Assembly: GCF_000702825.1 (NCBI RefSeq)
Contig: NZ_JNKF01000012.1
Span: 372,001 to 436,000, forward strand
Length of the DNA stretch: 64,000 nucleotides
Direction: 5' to 3'
DNA from: Prevotella sp. P6B1
GTDB lineage: Bacteria > Bacteroidota > Bacteroidia > Bacteroidales > Bacteroidaceae
The position numbers were made by a program, and so were the translations under genes. The notes under the pieces are model-generated. The model was not told the origin of the DNA and ran no database searches. It saw only the letters and a program-made list of their open reading frames with translations. This document shows, in pieces, positions 8,219 through 17,390 of the stretch. Position 1 is the first letter of the stretch. Each line of letters starts with the position of its first letter.

Positions 8219-10186
8219 ATGAATCATATCAAAAAACTCGGAATAAAAACTGTTGCCATGTTTTGTGCAGCAGCCACATTAACCATGGGGGCGCTAAGTT
8301 CCTGTGTCGATGATATAAACGTCGGCAATGGATTCCTTGATAAACAGCCAGGTGTCGATGTGACTTTAGACTCCATCTTTGTCAAGGGAGAGAGTGCCAA
8401 ACGATTCCTTTGGCACATGTACGGTGCCATGCACAACCCCTTTACCTATACAGGTGCAGTCTGGTATTCCCACCCCGATGCCCTTACGGACATCTGTCAG
8501 TCATACTGCGGATGGCACAATTTGGGCAAGTACTATGGTGGTGACCTCACAGAAACCGACCAAGACAACGGCGGTTTTGTCAAGTTTCCTTTCATCGCCA
8601 ATGGAGACGGCAACAGCCGTGCAGGTATCTGGCGTACAATCCGTGAAGGTTGGACATTCATTGAGAACATCGATCGTGTTCCCGATTTGAATGAATCAGA
8701 GAAAAGCCAACTCCGTGGTGAAGTATATATCATCATGGCATCACGCTACTATGATGCTTTTCGTAACTTCGGCGGTCTGCCTAAAGTTGACCACTCACTC
8801 CAGGCTGCTGATATTGTAGATGGCAAACGAATGAGCGTCATGGAAACCGCAGAATTCATCGACGAACTTCTTCAGGCCGCTATTAATGAGCCTGGACTTC
8901 CTTTCTATGTACAAGACCAGGCTTCCAACTCCGGACGACTTAGCAAAGGCTCAGCCTATGGCCTGCGAGTGAAACTATGGAATTTCGTGGCATCACCTTT
9001 ATTCAATAGTGATCAGCCATATTTACAATTCACGCGCAACGAGGAGAATCAAGACCTGAACCAGATATGGACAGGCGGTTACCAAGTAGAATTATGGCAG
9101 AAGGCCCTAAAGACCTGTGAGGACTTCTTTCAGGCAAACAACGCCAACGGCAACTACTTCGCCCTTGTACAGCCCGAAGGTAATAGCGAACAAGACTACT
9201 GCAATGCTTACCGTGCCGCCTACTGGTTCCGCGGCAACAGCGAAAAGGTAATTGAAGTTCATGCCGGCTCAGGCACAAACGCATGGAATGGCGACTGGAA
9301 CGTTGAAGGCATGGATGAGTTCGGTATGGCACTCTTCACTCTTGAATATATGGAGATGTTTGGTATGGCAGACGGGCGCAACTTCCCCTACGACAACATA
9401 TTCAATACCAACAATCCCAATAACGTTGACATCTTTGCCAACCGAGATCCACGACTCTACGAGACAATGGTTGTAAATCGCAACAATCTTGTTGAGCAAT
9501 ATAACGGCCTCTCAAGTACCGAGATATGGCAAGGAGGTAATGTAGATCAGAATTTCAACCCGCAGGTCACCGATAACCCATGGTCAACCCGCATGAAACT
9601 ATTCAAATATCTACGTGATAACGGCTATGCTGCATACTATCCTACCAACTATGCCTATTTGCGTATGGCAGACATACACCTTTGCTATGCAGAAGCACTT
9701 GCACAGACAGGTAACCTGCAGAAAGCTTGCGATGAAATGAATAAGGTTCGCGCTCGTGTGGGACTTGGAAAAGTAGAGGTGATGAACCCTGAGTTGAACC
9801 TCACCACCAACAAAGACAACTTCATAGAACAACTACTCAAGGAGCGCGCCTGTGAATTCGGTTATGAAGACTCTCGTTGGTATGACCTCATACGCTATAA
9901 AAGGTCGGATATCTTCAAGAAACAAGTACATCAATTGCGCGTATGGCGCAAAGATGCCAATGGCAACAAGATGGATCCCGCCGACTACAATGGAGATACA
10001 AGCCTCCAGCCCGGTGAACCTTGGCCTAACTGCATCTACGAGAAGATACCTTGTACCAATAATATCCGCATATGGTGGAATACAGATAATCAAACCAGCA
10101 AGTGGAACGATAAATGGTATCTTTCGCCTATATCACGCGATGAGATCAACAAAGGCTATGGCCTGAACCAAAACCCAGGTTGGTAA
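8219..10186 (+). CDS. SusD/RagB-family surface lipoprotein (first pair)
   Basis: A 655-residue SusD homologue, the extracellular lid that binds glycan over the SusC channel. The N-terminus has a lipoprotein signal with lipobox ALSSC. Typical SusD features are the N-terminal FLDKQPGVDV region, the TPR-like helices, the late ERACEFGYEDSRWYDLIRY motif and the C-terminal LSPISRDEINKGYGLNQNPG. It is somewhat longer than the usual 500-600 residues. It is encoded 11 nt after the first SusC and 34 nt before the second SusC start. Confidence 0.93.
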   Translation: MNHIKKLGIKTVAMFCAAATLTMGALSSCVDDINVGNGFLDKQPGVDVTLDSIFVKGESAKRFLWHMYGAMHNPFTYTGAVWYSHPDALTDICQSYCGWHNLGKYYGGDLTETDQDNGGFVKFPFIANGDGNSRAGIWRTIREGWTFIENIDRVPDLNESEKSQLRGEVYIIMASRYYDAFRNFGGLPKVDHSLQAADIVDGKRMSVMETAEFIDELLQAAINEPGLPFYVQDQASNSGRLSKGSAYGLRVKLWNFVASPLFNSDQPYLQFTRNEENQDLNQIWTGGYQVELWQKALKTCEDFFQANNANGNYFALVQPEGNSEQDYCNAYRAAYWFRGNSEKVIEVHAGSGTNAWNGDWNVEGMDEFGMALFTLEYMEMFGMADGRNFPYDNIFNTNNPNNVDIFANRDPRLYETMVVNRNNLVEQYNGLSSTEIWQGGNVDQNFNPQVTDNPWSTRMKLFKYLRDNGYAAYYPTNYAYLRMADIHLCYAEALAQTGNLQKACDEMNKVRARVGLGKVEVMNPELNLTTNKDNFIEQLLKERACEFGYEDSRWYDLIRYKRSDIFKKQVHQLRVWRKDANGNKMDPADYNGDTSLQPGEPWPNCIYEKIPCTNNIRIWWNTDNQTSKWNDKWYLSPISRDEINKGYGLNQNPGW

Positions 10187-10220
10187 TTCAAATTAAACAT
10201 TTAAATAAGACTTGCAGAAT

Positions 10221-12998
10221 ATGAAAACAAATAGAATGTTGATTATTACAGCGGCGGTCTTTGCTCTCACGGCAAATGCGCAGGTAAAACTCAACGATAA
10301 AAACACAAATGCCTATGATCTGGGGTATGGTGTGGAGATTAGTCACTTTCTCAGCACAGCCTCATCAACAACTATCAGTGGCGAGGAATTGCAGCAGACT
10401 TCGGCAACAACTCTTGCCCAAGCCCTCTATGGACGGCTTCCTGGACTAACAGCTCTTTCAACAGGCGGTTTCTCGGGCGATGAGAACAAGGGAGCCTCAT
10501 TTAATATCAGAGGCTATCACACTCTCAACGACAAAAGTATACTCATACTCGTTGATGGTTACGAGCGCCCCATCGACCGTCTCAGCATAGAGGAGGTAGA
10601 GAGCGTCACCGTGCTCAAAGATGCCGCTGCTACAGCTCTTCTTGGCCACGAAGGCATCAATGGAGCCATACTGGTGAAGACAAAGCGTGGTACTAAAAGC
10701 AAGACACACATCAAGGCCAACTATAGTCATAAGTTCCTATTCAACCCGGAATTTGCAAATATGGCAGATGGCTATCAATATGCAAATGCTCTCAACCAAG
10801 CCCGACTCAACGATGGACTCACTGCTGCATATACCGAGCAGGAACTTAGTCTCTTCAAAAACGGCACTGATCCCTGTTTCTATCCAAACGTCAATTGGCG
10901 CGACCTTGCTTTCAGAAATAAGGCCGAGGAAGATCATGCATATCTGTCAATATATGGAGGAACAGACAAAGTAAAATACTATACCAACATCGATTACAGT
11001 GATGCCCGTGGCGCCCTCAAGGACACCAAACAGACCGACTACAATGCGCAGTTACGTCAATCGAAGGCTAACATTCGTACCAATCTCGACTTCAACCTCA
11101 CCAGCACGACACTCATGTCGGTAAACCTCTTTGGACTATTCCAAGAGACCAAGCGACCTTCTGACATCGGCGCCGATGATGCGACATATGCCATATACAG
11201 TCTGCCAGCAAGTGCCATCCCCTTCAAAACTACAACCGGCATTTGGGGAGGTAATGAGACTTATGGCGATTCGAACCCTATAGCAAAAATTCAGGAATCG
11301 GGTTTCTACAAGACCCATCAGCGTCAGCTGTGGGTTGATGCCAAGCTAACTCAAAAACTCGACTTCTTACTCAAGGGTCTGAGTTTATTTGTCAGTGCCG
11401 GCTATGCCAACTCTTCGATATACGCAGAAAACATGCATAAAGCTCACGAATATGGATACGAACGGTACACAGGTACCATTGGTGACATCAATAACGTAGC
11501 CCTGACCAAATTCGGCAATAAGGAGACCAACCTCACCTTCAGTAATTGGAATGACAGTCAATGGTGGAAAGCCAAATCAAATATAGGCATCAACTACCAG
11601 CATTCGTTCTTCAGTGATGACCACTTCAGCGCTTCTGCCATTTTCACAAATAGTGGTTCTAACATAGATGGTCGAGGTAACACCATCTATCGCCAGAATA
11701 TTATGGGAGCATTCCACTACGATTATCAGAATCGTTACATTGCCGACCTTATCCTTGCTGGCAATGGCTCCAACCGCACTTACCCGTCCAAGTGGGCATT
11801 CTCACCCACCTTGTCGCTCGGCTGGATCTACGCCAATACTAATGAAGCCCTGATTAACTACGGAAAACTACGTGCATCAGCAGGTATTCAGCATACTGAC
11901 TATATGCCAACCTATGGTATGTGGCTGCCCACATGGGATGCTACGCATGGTTATGTCATTATTGGCAATAACTATAATGCCACATGGGGTGCATCGCTTG
12001 GCTCATTCCCAACGACAGATTTCTCACAGGAGACATCAACAAGTTTTAATCTTGGAACCGATCTTCGACTGGCAAATGTCCTTGACCTCACGATTGATGC
12101 ATTTTACCAACTTCGCAGTCACATCATGCTCTCTGCAAGCAATGAAAATTCATCGGTGGTCGGTATTCAATCGTCGTACAATGATGTGGGCGAAGTGAGA
12201 AGTTACGGATTTGAGACCAGTATGAAATATGCAAAACAGATCATTTCCGACCTCCATCTCAACATTGGCGCCACATTCGCGTGGGCACGCAATGAGGTAA
12301 CCAGATATATCGGAACGCCCACTTATCCGCTACTCGACCCTGTAAGGCATCGTGTAAACGAAGCATGGGGACTCAAGTCGGCAGGTTTTTTTAAGAACCA
12401 AGCTGACGTTGATGCCAGCTATCGTCAGGAATTTTCTATCGTAACTCCAGGTGACATCAAGTATCAAGACCTCAATGACGACAAGGTCATCAATGCATTC
12501 GACATGACAAGTCTTGATGGCGCTACCGATATACCAGAAATTAACTATGCATTCAATCTTGGCATAGAATATAAAGGAATTGGTCTGAACGCATGGTTCC
12601 AGGGAACAGGCAACTGCATGAAAGCTCTTCCGTCGGCAATCTGGGGCGGCATGGCTAACAACGGCAATCTATCAGTAGACTATTACAACAACTGCTGGGA
12701 CATGGCTGGCGACAATGCCCTTTATCCTAGATTGACAACTCAGAACAGCAGTAACAACAACCAGTCAAGCGATATTTGGATCAAACCCGTACATTTTCTG
12801 AAGATGCGTAACATTGAACTTTACTACAAAATTCCTACAAGGCTACTCTCACACCTATCACTTTCTGAAGCAAAGTTCTATGTTCAAGGCGAAAACCTTC
12901 TCTCCTTCGACAACATCAGCACTATGGATGCAGAGATACTCTCTACAGCATACCCCATGTTCAAAGGTGTCAACATAGGTATCACATTAACTTTCTAA
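10221..12998 (+). CDS. SusC-like TonB-dependent transporter lacking the N-terminal regulatory-like domain (second pair)
   Basis: About 925 residues from the ATG at 10221, which gives a clean signal peptide (MKTNRMLIITAAVFALTANA); an upstream TTG at 10212 is not needed. The protein goes almost directly from the signal peptide into the plug domain (ATTLAQALYGRLPG, ILILVDGYERP, VTVLKDAAATALLGHEG). It therefore lacks the carboxypeptidase-regulatory-like domain present in the other three SusC proteins of this window. The beta-barrel follows and ends GVNIGITLTF. It is paired with the SusD gene 11 nt downstream and is probably co-transcribed with the preceding SusCD pair. Confidence 0.9.
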   Translation: MKTNRMLIITAAVFALTANAQVKLNDKNTNAYDLGYGVEISHFLSTASSTTISGEELQQTSATTLAQALYGRLPGLTALSTGGFSGDENKGASFNIRGYHTLNDKSILILVDGYERPIDRLSIEEVESVTVLKDAAATALLGHEGINGAILVKTKRGTKSKTHIKANYSHKFLFNPEFANMADGYQYANALNQARLNDGLTAAYTEQELSLFKNGTDPCFYPNVNWRDLAFRNKAEEDHAYLSIYGGTDKVKYYTNIDYSDARGALKDTKQTDYNAQLRQSKANIRTNLDFNLTSTTLMSVNLFGLFQETKRPSDIGADDATYAIYSLPASAIPFKTTTGIWGGNETYGDSNPIAKIQESGFYKTHQRQLWVDAKLTQKLDFLLKGLSLFVSAGYANSSIYAENMHKAHEYGYERYTGTIGDINNVALTKFGNKETNLTFSNWNDSQWWKAKSNIGINYQHSFFSDDHFSASAIFTNSGSNIDGRGNTIYRQNIMGAFHYDYQNRYIADLILAGNGSNRTYPSKWAFSPTLSLGWIYANTNEALINYGKLRASAGIQHTDYMPTYGMWLPTWDATHGYVIIGNNYNATWGASLGSFPTTDFSQETSTSFNLGTDLRLANVLDLTIDAFYQLRSHIMLSASNENSSVVGIQSSYNDVGEVRSYGFETSMKYAKQIISDLHLNIGATFAWARNEVTRYIGTPTYPLLDPVRHRVNEAWGLKSAGFFKNQADVDASYRQEFSIVTPGDIKYQDLNDDKVINAFDMTSLDGATDIPEINYAFNLGIEYKGIGLNAWFQGTGNCMKALPSAIWGGMANNGNLSVDYYNNCWDMAGDNALYPRLTTQNSSNNNQSSDIWIKPVHFLKMRNIELYYKIPTRLLSHLSLSEAKFYVQGENLLSFDNISTMDAEILSTAYPMFKGVNIGITLTF

Positions 12999-13009
12999 TA
13001 TAAGAATCT

Positions 13010-14704
13010 ATGAACAATATAAAAAATGCTTTTATAGGTATAGCGGCAGTAGTCCTTGCCAGCTGTGCCGACTTAGATTATAACGAAGCATCGAGTCGCG
13101 ATGAAAAATGGACCTTCAACAGCCCTATCAATGGCGTCAAGGCCCTTGTCTACGATGTCTATGCACAAATCCCAAGTGAATTCAAAGATGACCTCTACGG
13201 TAATGGCGCCATGATAGCCAGTGCAACAGATGAGGCAGAGTTCTCACTCTCCATCTCGCCCATCCACAATTATTACAATGGTGGATGGAATCCTTCGAAT
13301 CCTTTCAGCGACACATGGAACAGGTCATATCGTGCCATTACCCAGATACATATGTACCTGGAACGCATCCATAAGATTGACTTGTCGGATTATGAATATG
13401 CTCCCGATTATCAGAACATGGTGCAACAGTTTGAGATATTCCCTTATGAGCTTCGTTTCCTCCGTGCCTATTTCTATTTTGAACTGGTACGTGCCTACGG
13501 CGATGTACCTCTGGTTACCACTACCCTTACCAACGAGCAGGCGAACAATGTGGAACGTACCCCAGCCAACGATATTTTCAAGTTTATCATTGACGAATTG
13601 GATGCCGTAGCCGAATATCTACCTGTATCGTATAACGACATTCCCGGTCAGGAAATCGGTCGTGCCACCCGTGGTGCCGCACTCGCTTTGAAAGCACGCG
13701 CACTTCTTTACCAAGCGTCACCATTGTTTAATACAAATGGTGACAAGCAACTATGGAAAAAGGCGGCGGCTGCCAGCAAAGTCATCATTGACAACGCACA
13801 GCGATGGGGCTATAAACTCAGCAACTATGCCAACCTATGGGGCCATGACACATTCACCAACCCAGAATTCATCTTCGTCCTCGGCACTCAGGCAAGCAAC
13901 ACCTTCGAACGCAACAACTACCCTGTAGGCGTAGAGAACGGCAACTCGGGTAACTGTCCTACACAGGCACTGGTAGACGCATACGAATATCAGTCTGATG
14001 GCATGACATTCAAAGAGAGATATCCTAATGATATAGATGTAACCACCGAGAACCCCTACGATGGTCTTGACCCTCGTTTTGAACTTACAGTTGTCAAGAA
14101 CGGCGATCTCTGGCCTGCCAATACTGCTCAGCAGATTTTCATCGAGACTTATCAGAATGGTTTCAATGGTGCACCCAAATATGGTGCAACGCCAACGGGC
14201 TATTACCTGAAGAAGTTTGTTGATGGCAACTGTATCACCACAACCAACAACCCAACCTCCACACGTCACAATTGGATTGTGATGCGTCTGGCCGAGGTTT
14301 ATCTCAACTATGCAGAGGCCATGTACAACTATTACGGTAATGCCGATGAACAAGGTGAATTTGGTATGTCAGCAAACGAGGCCATCAACGTGCTCCGTAA
14401 CCGTCCAGACATCATGATGCCAGAGTTCCAAGGCAGTAAAGGGTTTGAAGAGCGTTATATGCGTGAACGTATGGTTGAACTTGCCTTTGAAGGCCAGCGT
14501 TTTTGGGATGTACGTCGCTGGAAGAAAGGTAATGATTTCTTCAAAAATGTAGCTGTAGCAGATTTCTGGATCAATGAAAACGGGCACCTAATTCTCAACA
14601 GAGTAACCAAAGCCCGCCAGTGGGACGAAAAATACTATTTCTACCCCATTCCACAATCTGAAATTCAGAAAAACAGTCATCTGAAACAGAACCCCAATTG
14701 GTAA
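13010..14704 (+). CDS. SusD/RagB-family surface lipoprotein (second pair)
   Basis: A 564-residue SusD homologue with lipobox VLASC (Cys at about residue 19). It has the conserved RFLRAYFYFELVRAYGDVPLV motif of the TPR-like region, the late ERMVELAFEGQRFWDVRRW motif and a C-terminal PIPQSEIQKNSHLKQNPNW, which is diagnostic for the family. It would cap the second SusC channel. It is followed by a 30-nt gap and a putative additional surface-binding lipoprotein. Confidence 0.94.
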   Translation: MNNIKNAFIGIAAVVLASCADLDYNEASSRDEKWTFNSPINGVKALVYDVYAQIPSEFKDDLYGNGAMIASATDEAEFSLSISPIHNYYNGGWNPSNPFSDTWNRSYRAITQIHMYLERIHKIDLSDYEYAPDYQNMVQQFEIFPYELRFLRAYFYFELVRAYGDVPLVTTTLTNEQANNVERTPANDIFKFIIDELDAVAEYLPVSYNDIPGQEIGRATRGAALALKARALLYQASPLFNTNGDKQLWKKAAAASKVIIDNAQRWGYKLSNYANLWGHDTFTNPEFIFVLGTQASNTFERNNYPVGVENGNSGNCPTQALVDAYEYQSDGMTFKERYPNDIDVTTENPYDGLDPRFELTVVKNGDLWPANTAQQIFIETYQNGFNGAPKYGATPTGYYLKKFVDGNCITTTNNPTSTRHNWIVMRLAEVYLNYAEAMYNYYGNADEQGEFGMSANEAINVLRNRPDIMMPEFQGSKGFEERYMRERMVELAFEGQRFWDVRRWKKGNDFFKNVAVADFWINENGHLILNRVTKARQWDEKYYFYPIPQSEIQKNSHLKQNPNW

Positions 14705-14734
14705 AAACATTCAATCAAATATCAAACAAGAAAG

Positions 14735-16093
14735 ATGATGAAAAAACATATTATAGACCATCTGGCCACAAGTCTTGCATTGCTATCCATCATAACGACA
14801 ACCTCATGCAGCGATAACAATACGGCAGACACAAACCAGCTTTTTGAGGTAAAGTCTGTCCTCCCAACCAAAGTTATGGAAGGTCAAGTTATCACCATCA
14901 CTGGTACAGGCCTTAGCGAAGCCACTTCAGTGGTGTTCCCTAGAAATATCGTAGTAAACAACATTGCCAAAGTTGGCAACGGATATATTACAGTTACCAC
15001 ACCCGCAGGCATCGCAGCAGCAGGCGGAATCGTCACTATTGAAGCTCATGGAGAAACGACAGAGGCTCCCATGCCCATAACTGTCGGCAAGCCCACCCCC
15101 ACACGCGTAGCACCACTTGACCAGGAGATCAAGATTAACGAGTGTATTGAGGTGTATGGCGATGACCTTGAATTCATCACAAAGGCATATTTCCCTGGTA
15201 AAGACGGCAATGACGTGGTAGTAGAAGCAAGCGATTTCAAGCGTAAGGCAACAGGTTCACTTCACGTCTATTCCCCAATGGGTATTAAAGCCGGACCAAG
15301 TCAGATAATCCTCGAAGATTGCAGCGGCCAGAAGTACACGTTGCCAGAGGTAACACTATCTGACGAGATTGCTGGTGGAGATGAAGCAGCGAGCGGTGAA
15401 AGATACGTTCCCATTTGGGAGGATGAAGTGTATATTTATGATTGGGCCAACTGGCAATATCTGACATCAGACCAACTGAATCTTGATGGTATTCAGATTC
15501 GCGAAGGCCTTATGATGCGACTTACCTTCGACAATCCCGATGGCGCCAGTGTATGTGTATGTGATGCCAATTGGGGTACGCCTGATGTCGACGGCAATGG
15601 CAATAACACAGTATGGGTTGGAGCAGGTACCACCGAACTCGAGTTCCCAATCTCTCAAGGTATGGTAGAGACTCTGAAAGCAGGTGGGGGCATCATTATC
15701 GGTGGAGGCAACTACACCCTAAAGAAGATAGAGTTATTCCGCGAATATCCAACACTCTGGTTGGGTGAATATACCACAGGCTGGTGGTGGTATCTCCCAG
15801 CATCCGAGCTCAATCTCTCAGCCATCACGCCAGAGGCTGGTCAGATCATCAGGTTCACGTTTACCCACCACGATGCCCCTCAGACATTCTGTTTGTGCGA
15901 TGGTTGGTGGGGAGCGCCTTACATCCGCGACGGCGGTGAAAGCGACAACAACATTACACTTGCTGCAGGTGAAGACTTCTTGGAATTCGAAATTTCAGAG
16001 GGGATGGCGACAACAATGAACAGCGGAACGGAAACCGCTCTCATTATCGGCGGCGACATCACCATCACAAAGATTCAGATAAAAACAGACTAG
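14735..16093 (+). CDS. IPT/TIG-domain surface glycan-binding lipoprotein
   Basis: A 452-residue lipoprotein (lipobox TTTSC near residue 26). Two IPT/TIG immunoglobulin-like modules occupy roughly residues 35-210 (VLPTKVMEGQVITITGTGLS is typical). The C-terminal part contains two related Trp-rich modules: one about 225-335 with YDWANWQYLTSDQLNLDG and VCVCDANWGTPDVDG, the other about 345-452 with TTGWWWYLPASELNLSAI and FCLCDGWWGAPYIRDGG. These look like a tandemly duplicated carbohydrate-binding module. It occupies the SusE/SusF-like position of the locus and ends just before a strong terminator. Binding to chitin or chito-oligosaccharide is inferred from context. Confidence 0.75.
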   Translation: MMKKHIIDHLATSLALLSIITTTSCSDNNTADTNQLFEVKSVLPTKVMEGQVITITGTGLSEATSVVFPRNIVVNNIAKVGNGYITVTTPAGIAAAGGIVTIEAHGETTEAPMPITVGKPTPTRVAPLDQEIKINECIEVYGDDLEFITKAYFPGKDGNDVVVEASDFKRKATGSLHVYSPMGIKAGPSQIILEDCSGQKYTLPEVTLSDEIAGGDEAASGERYVPIWEDEVYIYDWANWQYLTSDQLNLDGIQIREGLMMRLTFDNPDGASVCVCDANWGTPDVDGNGNNTVWVGAGTTELEFPISQGMVETLKAGGGIIIGGGNYTLKKIELFREYPTLWLGEYTTGWWWYLPASELNLSAITPEAGQIIRFTFTHHDAPQTFCLCDGWWGAPYIRDGGESDNNITLAAGEDFLEFEISEGMATTMNSGTETALIIGGDITITKIQIKTD

Positions 16094-16137
16094 ACTCTGA
16101 AAAGACGTCATAGACTGACATTTGTAAACATGAAAAG

Positions 16138-16174
16138 TCCGTTAGAGAACAAAAGTTTCTCAACGGATTTTTTT
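16138..16174 (+). terminator. Rho-independent terminator after the SusCD operon
   Basis: A stem formed by TCCGTTAGAGAAC and GTTTCTCAACGGA around an AAAA loop is followed by seven T residues. It lies 44 nt after the IPT/TIG gene and 22 nt before the PIG-L gene, so that gene would depend on read-through or on a promoter not evident here. Confidence 0.85.
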
Positions 16175-16196
16175 AAACAAAGCAATATTATAAACT

Positions 16197-17333
16197 ATGG
16201 ATTTAAATCTCACAAACAGAATTCAAAAGCCCAACCATTCGCTACGCCGTGCAGTAGTCGAATTATGCCAGAAGGTTGGCAAGCCACTACTGAAACTTTC
16301 CACAAAAGATTATGTGGACAACGGACTTGAGCATCTTGTCAGAGAGTACAACGGACAAGTAGGATTGGCAAATATTGAGGTATTTAATGAATTACAACAC
16401 ACCATTACAGGTTGGCCTGGTGGTAAGCCTTACGTTGATGACACAACCCGACCAGAACGTGCCATGCCCTACCCCAAACGAGTTATAGTTTTCTCTCCTC
16501 ACCCCGATGACGACGTCATCTCCATGGGCGGCACTATCCGACGTCTGATACAACAATGTCACGACGTACATATCGCCTACGAAACCAGTGGGAATATAGC
16601 CGTAGGCGATGAGGAAGTGATACGTTTTATGCATTTTGTCAATGGTTTCAACAAAATCTTTACCAATGACAGTAATGATGTTATCAAGCATAATTACCTA
16701 AGTATAAAGGCATTTCTGAAGAACAAGACAGAAGATGAGCCTGACAACGAAACCATATTGAAACTAAAAGGACTGATCAGGCGCGGTGAAGCACGTCTGG
16801 CCTGTGCCTACGATGGTATTAACAGCGACCATATCCACTTTCTTGACCTGCCATTCTATGAAAGCGGGAAGATAGAGAAACTGCCAATGACCGAACAAGA
16901 CGTCCTCCCCATCCAAGCATTACTCTCTAAAATAAAGCCTCATCAAATCTATATAGCTGCTGACTTAGCCGATCCTCATGGTACCCATAAAAAATGCACA
17001 GATGCCGTACTGGCAGCTATTGATGAGGAACGGAAGAAGGAAGCTACATGGCTAAAGGGCTGTCGGGTATGGATGTATCGCGGAGCCTGGGCAGAGTGGG
17101 ACGTAGCAGATATCGACATGTGTGTACCGATGAGTCCTGAGGAGCTCCGCGAGAAACGGAATGCCATCTTACGCCACCAGAGTCAAATGGACAGTGCACC
17201 GTTCCTTGGCAACGACGAGCGCCTGTTTTGGCAACGTGCCGAAGATCGCAATCGGGCTACCGCCAACATTTACGATGCACTTGGGCTGGCCTGCTACGAG
17301 GCTATGGAAGCATTTGTAGAATATAAATTATAA
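16197..17333 (+). CDS. PIG-L (LmbE-like) family deacetylase-like protein
   Basis: A 378-residue cytoplasmic protein (no signal peptide) with the PIG-L zinc-binding motif FSPHPDDDVISMGG at about residue 100 and a later DPHGTHKKC, which matches the HxxH/HxxT-type second metal motif of the family. PIG-L enzymes remove N-acetyl groups from GlcNAc-containing substrates. The protein resembles the C-terminal half of the long Bacteroides proteins annotated as glucosamine-6-phosphate deaminase, including the linker QHTITGWPGGKP. Here it is separated by about 12.5 kb from the stand-alone nagB. No nagA is visible in the window, so this protein could supply the deacetylation step; that is a hypothesis. 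Confidence 0.8.
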   Translation: MDLNLTNRIQKPNHSLRRAVVELCQKVGKPLLKLSTKDYVDNGLEHLVREYNGQVGLANIEVFNELQHTITGWPGGKPYVDDTTRPERAMPYPKRVIVFSPHPDDDVISMGGTIRRLIQQCHDVHIAYETSGNIAVGDEEVIRFMHFVNGFNKIFTNDSNDVIKHNYLSIKAFLKNKTEDEPDNETILKLKGLIRRGEARLACAYDGINSDHIHFLDLPFYESGKIEKLPMTEQDVLPIQALLSKIKPHQIYIAADLADPHGTHKKCTDAVLAAIDEERKKEATWLKGCRVWMYRGAWAEWDVADIDMCVPMSPEELREKRNAILRHQSQMDSAPFLGNDERLFWQRAEDRNRATANIYDALGLACYEAMEAFVEYKL

Positions 17334-17361
17334 AAATATTTATAATACGAATAATAAATTG

Positions 17362-17369
17362 TATCTTTG
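17362..17369 (+). promoter_or_regulatory. Bacteroidetes -7 box (TATCTTTG) upstream of the GH18-ThuA gene
   Basis: A perfect TAnnTTTG element lies 22 nt before the ATG at 17391. It overlaps the TTG that would otherwise extend the reading frame, which argues for the downstream start. No clear TTTG at -33 is seen. Confidence 0.6.
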
Positions 17370-17390
17370 CAAACAATAATGATAAACAAT

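Noticed and set aside
16130-16330. 66-codon plus-strand frame before the PIG-L gene
   Set aside because: Its start lies in the rho-independent terminator and most of it overlaps the PIG-L gene in another frame; no ribosome binding site or similarity is seen.
17367-17390. Upstream TTG start for the GH18-ThuA gene
   Set aside because: The TTG is part of the TATCTTTG -7 box, so it would not be transcribed; the ATG at 17391 gives a normal signal peptide.
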